From the NCBI RefSeq assembly GCF_030388325.1, contig NZ_CP103794.1, forward strand, positions 5,208,001-5,272,000: a stretch of 64,000 bases of DNA. The letters run 5' to 3'. Under the pieces are notes generated by a model. The model worked only from the letters and a program-made list of their open reading frames with translations, did no database searches and had not been told where the DNA came from. Position 1 is the first letter of the stretch. Every line of letters begins with the position of its first letter. The position numbers were made by a program, and so were the translations under genes. This stretch comes from Flavobacterium johnsoniae (GTDB taxonomy: Bacteria; Bacteroidota; Bacteroidia; Flavobacteriales; Flavobacteriaceae). Positions 60,751 to 64,000 of the stretch are shown in pieces.

Positions 60751-62613
60751 GTGAATTATTTATCTGTAGAAAATATATCGAAGTCATTTGGCGAAAGAGT
60801 CCTTTTTGACAACATTTCTTTTGGAATCAACAAAGACCAAAAAATTGCTTTTATTGCCAAAAACGGTTCTGGAAAAACAACTATTATGAGTATTATTAAT
60901 GGTTTGGATGAACCAGATACAGGACAAGTTGTTTTAAGAAAAGGCATTAGAATGGCATTTCTTTCTCAAGACAATAATTTACAAGACGAATTGACAATCG
61001 AAGAAAGTATTTTTGCATCTGACAACGAAACGCTTAAAATAATTGAAGCCTACGAAAAAGCCCTTGAAAACCCAAATGACGAAGAAGCATATCAAAAAGC
61101 TTTCGACGGAATGGATCAGCATAATGCTTGGGATTTTGAGACGCAATACAAACAAATTCTTTTCAAATTGAAATTAGAAGATTTTAAACTTAAAGTAAAA
61201 AATCTTTCTGGAGGACAAAAAAAACGTCTTTCATTGGCAATAATTTTAATTAATCGACCAGACTTATTGATTTTGGATGAGCCAACCAACCATTTAGATT
61301 TGGAAATGATCGAATGGCTTGAAAGCTATTTTGCCAAAGAAAATATTACGCTGTTTATGGTTACGCACGACCGTTTCTTTTTAGAACGTGTTTGCAACGA
61401 AATCATTGAATTGGACAACGGAAAATTATACCAATACAAAGGAAATTACTCTTATTATTTAGAGAAAAAAGAAGAAAGAATTACTTCTGAAAACTCCAGT
61501 ATTGACAAAGCTAAAAACTTATTTGTAAAAGAATTAGAATGGATGCGCCGCCAGCCAAAAGCGAGAACAACAAAATCTAAATCGCGTCAGGATGATTTTT
61601 ATGTAATTAAAGAAAAAGCTCAAAGTCGCCGAAAAGAAAACAAGGTTGAGCTTGAAATTAATATGGAAAGAATGGGAAGCAAAATTATTGAGCTTCATAA
61701 ACTTTCTAAAAAATTCAAAGACCGTGTTATTCTGGATAATTTTAGTTTTGATTTTCAACGTGGCGAAAGAATCGGGATTATTGGTAAAAACGGAACTGGA
61801 AAATCGACTTTCTTAAATCTTCTTACAGGAACAATTCCGCCAGACAATGGTCGAGTTGTAAAAGGAGATACTATAAAAATTGGATATTACACACAATCTG
61901 GAATTAACCCAAAACCAGGTCAGCGTGTTATTGATATTATTAAGGAATATGGAGAATATATTCCGCTAGCAAAAGGAAAAATTATTTCGGCTTCACAATT
62001 GTTAGAGCGTTTTCTTTTTGATGCCAAAAAACAATACGATTATGTAGAAAAACTGAGCGGAGGAGAATTAAAACGTTTGTATTTATGTACGGTTTTAATT
62101 CAAAATCCAAACTTTTTGATTCTCGATGAGCCAACAAACGATTTGGACATTGTAACGCTAAACGTTTTGGAAAGTTTTCTTTTGGATTATCCAGGATGTT
62201 TATTGGTAGTTTCTCACGACCGTTATTTCATGGATAAAATTGTGGATCATTTATTTGTTTTTAGAGGACAAGGCGAAATCGAGAATTTCCCAGGAAACTA
62301 TTCTGATTTCCGTGCTTACGAAGACAGCGCCGATGTTGCTCAAAAAGAAGAAAATAAGGCCGAAAAGAAAGACTGGAAACAAAATAATCCAACTGGAAAT
62401 TTAAGTTTTAACGAGCAAAAAGAATATCAGAAAATAGAAAGAGAAATTAAAGATTTAGAAATCGAAAAAACTAAAATCGAACAATTATTTTCTGACGGAA
62501 AAGTTGCCGACGCAGATATTGAGAAAAAAGCGAATGAACTTCAAAATATAATCAATAAAATCGACGCAAAAGAAGAACGCTGGTTTGAGCTTTCTGCTAA
62601 GATTGAAGGGTAG
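60751..62613 (+). CDS. ABC-F family ATPase (Uup-like)
   Basis: A 620-residue soluble protein starting at GTG. It has two nucleotide-binding domains: Walker A KNGSGKTT (38-45) and KNGTGKST (about 348-355), signatures LSGGQKKR and LSGGELKR, and Walker B ILDEPTNHLD and ILDEPTNDLD. The linker between them is Arg/Lys-rich. A C-terminal coiled coil (about 545-618) fits the Uup type. ABC-F proteins act on the ribosome or, for Uup, on branched DNA; they are not membrane transporters. Confidence 0.95.
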   Translation: MNYLSVENISKSFGERVLFDNISFGINKDQKIAFIAKNGSGKTTIMSIINGLDEPDTGQVVLRKGIRMAFLSQDNNLQDELTIEESIFASDNETLKIIEAYEKALENPNDEEAYQKAFDGMDQHNAWDFETQYKQILFKLKLEDFKLKVKNLSGGQKKRLSLAIILINRPDLLILDEPTNHLDLEMIEWLESYFAKENITLFMVTHDRFFLERVCNEIIELDNGKLYQYKGNYSYYLEKKEERITSENSSIDKAKNLFVKELEWMRRQPKARTTKSKSRQDDFYVIKEKAQSRRKENKVELEINMERMGSKIIELHKLSKKFKDRVILDNFSFDFQRGERIGIIGKNGTGKSTFLNLLTGTIPPDNGRVVKGDTIKIGYYTQSGINPKPGQRVIDIIKEYGEYIPLAKGKIISASQLLERFLFDAKKQYDYVEKLSGGELKRLYLCTVLIQNPNFLILDEPTNDLDIVTLNVLESFLLDYPGCLLVVSHDRYFMDKIVDHLFVFRGQGEIENFPGNYSDFRAYEDSADVAQKEENKAEKKDWKQNNPTGNLSFNEQKEYQKIEREIKDLEIEKTKIEQLFSDGKVADADIEKKANELQNIINKIDAKEERWFELSAKIEG

Positions 62614-63134
62614 TTTTTAGTATTCAGTCGCGGTTTTCAGTTTTTCAGTTTCTTTTTAAAAAAGTAAGTTTTTTCTTTATTTTTTTTTATTATTCTTGCA
62701 AAAAAAATAAAAATGGATTATAAAGAATTACTAGCATACAAGAAATCTTTCGAACTTGCGATGGAAATTTTCGAATTATCAAAAACTTTTCCTAAAGAAG
62801 AAAAATATTCCTTGACAGATCAGTTAAGACGATCTTCAAGAAGCGTTGTAGCTAATATCGCTGAATCTTATAGAAAAAGAAGATACCCAAATCATTTTAT
62901 AAGTAAATTGACCGATAGCGATGCTGAAAATTCAGAAACTAATACATGGCTTGAATTTTCATTAGCATGCCAATATATAAGTAGAGAGACATTTGACAAA
63001 CTCAATAATAAAAATCTTGAAATCGGAAGATTAATAAATTACATGATTAACAATCCTAATAAATTTGGATGCAATTAATAAATAAAAGATTTCTACAAAA
63101 CTGAAAACTGCGACTGGGACTGTGACTAAAAACT
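62612..63134. repeat. inverted repeats bracketing the four-helix-bundle gene
   Basis: Outer arms AGTTTTTAGT (62612-62621) and ACTAAAAACT (63125-63134) enclose inner arms AGTCGCGGTTTTCAGTTTT (62626-62644) and AAAACTGAAAACTGCGACT (63097-63115; 18 of 19 matched). The pair encloses a single 366-bp gene. The same words occur in the repeats at 42396-42420 and 50286-50369. The left arm begins within the ABC-F stop codon. Confidence 0.75.
62713..63078 (+). CDS. four-helix-bundle protein (23S rRNA intervening-sequence/S23 family)
   Basis: The 121-residue soluble protein has the family pattern: YKELLAYKKSFELAMEIFEL, SLTDQLRRSSRSVVANIAES and SETNTWLEFSLACQYIS. It is a small helical bundle found widely in Bacteroidetes and in 23S rRNA intervening sequences, and related to Avd of diversity-generating retroelements. 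No reverse transcriptase or variable repeat is nearby. It sits inside a symmetrical repeat frame, as if the gene and repeats travel together. Function unknown. Confidence 0.9.
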   Translation: MDYKELLAYKKSFELAMEIFELSKTFPKEEKYSLTDQLRRSSRSVVANIAESYRKRRYPNHFISKLTDSDAENSETNTWLEFSLACQYISRETFDKLNNKNLEIGRLINYMINNPNKFGCN

Positions 63135-63174
63135 AATTTCCCTATATTTACCAACATAAAAAATAAAATACCAC

Positions 63175-63648
63175 ATGAAAAAACTATTAATTGCATTATT
63201 AACATTGACACTTTACGTTTCTTGTTCTAGTCCTAATTCTGATGTTGTTATACCTCCACCAAAAGATTACACAGCAGAAAACGAAAAAGAGATTACCGAT
63301 TATTTAGCTAAAAATAATTTAACTGCTCAAAAAACTGAGTCTGGCCTACATTATATTATTACAGAAGAAGGAACTGGTAAGCGACCTACTTTACAATCGA
63401 ATATTAGTGTTACTTACAAAGGTTCTCTTCTTACTAACGGAAAAGTATTTGATGAGCGCACTACAGCAACAACATTTCCTTTAAATAGACTAATATTAGG
63501 ATGGCAGCAAGGGTTACCATTTTTTAAAGAAGGTGGAAGTGGAATTTTGTTCGTACCAGCACATTTAGGTTATGGAAGTTATACTGTTTCAACTATTCCA
63601 GGAGGATCTGTTTTGATTTTTGAAATTAAATTAATTTCAACAAATTAA
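63175..63648 (+). CDS. FKBP-type peptidyl-prolyl isomerase lipoprotein
   Basis: A 157-residue lipoprotein (lipobox YVSC, C17) with one FKBP domain (about 55-157). SNISVTYKGSLLTNGKVFDE, GWQQGLPFFKEGGSGILFVP and IPGGSVLIFEIKL are clear. Relatives in the envelope assist folding of exported proteins. The catalytic pocket appears intact, though some aromatic residues differ from human FKBP12. It starts 41 bp after the repeat frame. Confidence 0.93.
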   Translation: MKKLLIALLTLTLYVSCSSPNSDVVIPPPKDYTAENEKEITDYLAKNNLTAQKTESGLHYIITEEGTGKRPTLQSNISVTYKGSLLTNGKVFDERTTATTFPLNRLILGWQQGLPFFKEGGSGILFVPAHLGYGSYTVSTIPGGSVLIFEIKLISTN

Positions 63649-63672
63649 TTCGTCTAAACGAACATTATTTAA

Positions 63673-64000
63673 ATGCTTTTTCAAATAAAATCTTATCTAA
63701 AGTTCCTTTGGAATTCTAAAAATGAGCACGCCGTTCACTCGCCTTTTGTTTTTAATTTATTAACGAAATGTTTTTACGATAAGAAAAGAAAGCCTGAATA
63801 TCGTATTTTAGAAAATTACCGAAAATCACTTTTAAAGAATAAAAATTTTATTGAAGTAACAGATTTTGGAGCTGGTTCTAAAGTTTTCAAATCAAACCGA
63901 AGACAGATTTCTAAAATTGCACAAACGGCAGGAATTTCGCCAAGACGAGCAGAATTATTGTTTCGTGTAACGAATTATTTTCAGCCAGAAACTATTTTAG
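63673..64000 (+). CDS. class I SAM-dependent methyltransferase (start only)
   Basis: The first 109 codons are present and the frame runs off the window. The start MLFQIKSYLKFLWNSKNEHA followed by VHSPFVFNLLTKCFYDKKR, then ITDFGAGS-like VTDFGAGSKVFKSN, is a well-known opening of a Flavobacterium O-methyltransferase-like family. The SAM-binding glycine motif (LELGTS type) would lie just beyond the edge. The substrate is unknown. Confidence 0.8.
   Translation, partial: MLFQIKSYLKFLWNSKNEHAVHSPFVFNLLTKCFYDKKRKPEYRILENYRKSLLKNKNFIEVTDFGAGSKVFKSNRRQISKIAQTAGISPRRAELLFRVTNYFQPETIL

Noticed and set aside
62713..63078. Diversity-generating retroelement accessory (Avd)
   Set aside because: No reverse transcriptase, template repeat or variable repeat is seen nearby; the four-helix-bundle family is broader than Avd.
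1..64000. tRNA, rRNA, tmRNA or named riboswitch
   Set aside because: No cloverleaf with TTCRA-type loop or rRNA-like segment was recognised by eye; a covariance search would be needed to exclude them fully.

Overview
This window comes from a low-GC Bacteroidetes chromosome, almost certainly a Flavobacterium. The signs are SusC/SusD proteins, a type IX secretion (gliding-motility) C-terminal domain, BshC, the rpmB-rpmG-DUF4295-ftsY cluster, promoter elements of the Bacteroidetes TAnnTTTG type, start codons without clear Shine-Dalgarno sites, and many palindromic intergenic repeats. No rRNA, tRNA, CRISPR array, prophage or transposase gene was seen.

Region 1 (1-24.8 kb) is a polysaccharide utilization locus aimed at acetylated galacto(gluco)mannan. 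On the minus strand are a truncated surface glycan-binding lipoprotein, SusD, SusC and an AraC-type regulator. Divergently on the plus strand lie a GH26 mannanase, a GPH sugar symporter, a GH130 mannosylglucose phosphorylase, a cellobiose/mannobiose 2-epimerase, a secreted jelly-roll protein, a second GH26, a GH5 mannanase and a GH97 alpha-galactosidase candidate. After an unrelated PIN-like orphan and an aldo/keto reductase, a minus-strand group adds GH3, a sialate-O-acetylesterase-like enzyme and a CE2-like esterase. The inferred flow is surface binding and endo-cleavage, SusCD import, periplasmic deacetylation and degalactosylation, inner-membrane import of mannobiose, 2-epimerization to mannosyl-glucose, and phosphorolysis to mannose 1-phosphate and glucose.

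Region 2 (25-33.7 kb) holds envelope and signalling genes: an NlpC/P60 peptidase, a YcbB-like L,D-transpeptidase, a DUF1573 protein, a histidine kinase/response regulator pair, three tandem 99-bp hairpin repeats next to a GIY-YIG gene, a metallo-beta-lactamase-fold hydrolase and a B12-binding radical SAM protein.

Region 3 (33.8-46 kb) carries a large T9SS-exported adhesin-like protein, an MFS transporter, BshC, an HGSNAT-like membrane protein, Ndk, DUF721, small lipoproteins and a serine hydrolase. Region 4 (45.7-52.7 kb) is core housekeeping: FtsY with a previously uncalled 59-residue membrane protein behind it, DUF4295, L33, L28, CinA, an Hpt protein, a fumarylacetoacetase-family hydrolase, a DEDDh exonuclease and an E2 acyltransferase.

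Region 5 (52.8-64 kb) deals with surface glycans and envelope: a GT2 glycosyltransferase, a BamA/TamA-like outer-membrane protein, a second HGSNAT-like protein, a CpsB/YwqE PHP phosphatase convergent with a polyprenyl glycosylphosphotransferase, an ABC-F ATPase, a four-helix-bundle gene bracketed by inverted repeats, an FKBP lipoprotein and the start of a methyltransferase. The least explained items are the PIN-like orphan at 17-18.4 kb, the several classes of palindromic repeats, and the hairpins inside the mannan locus. No clearly new multi-gene system could be demonstrated from sequence alone.
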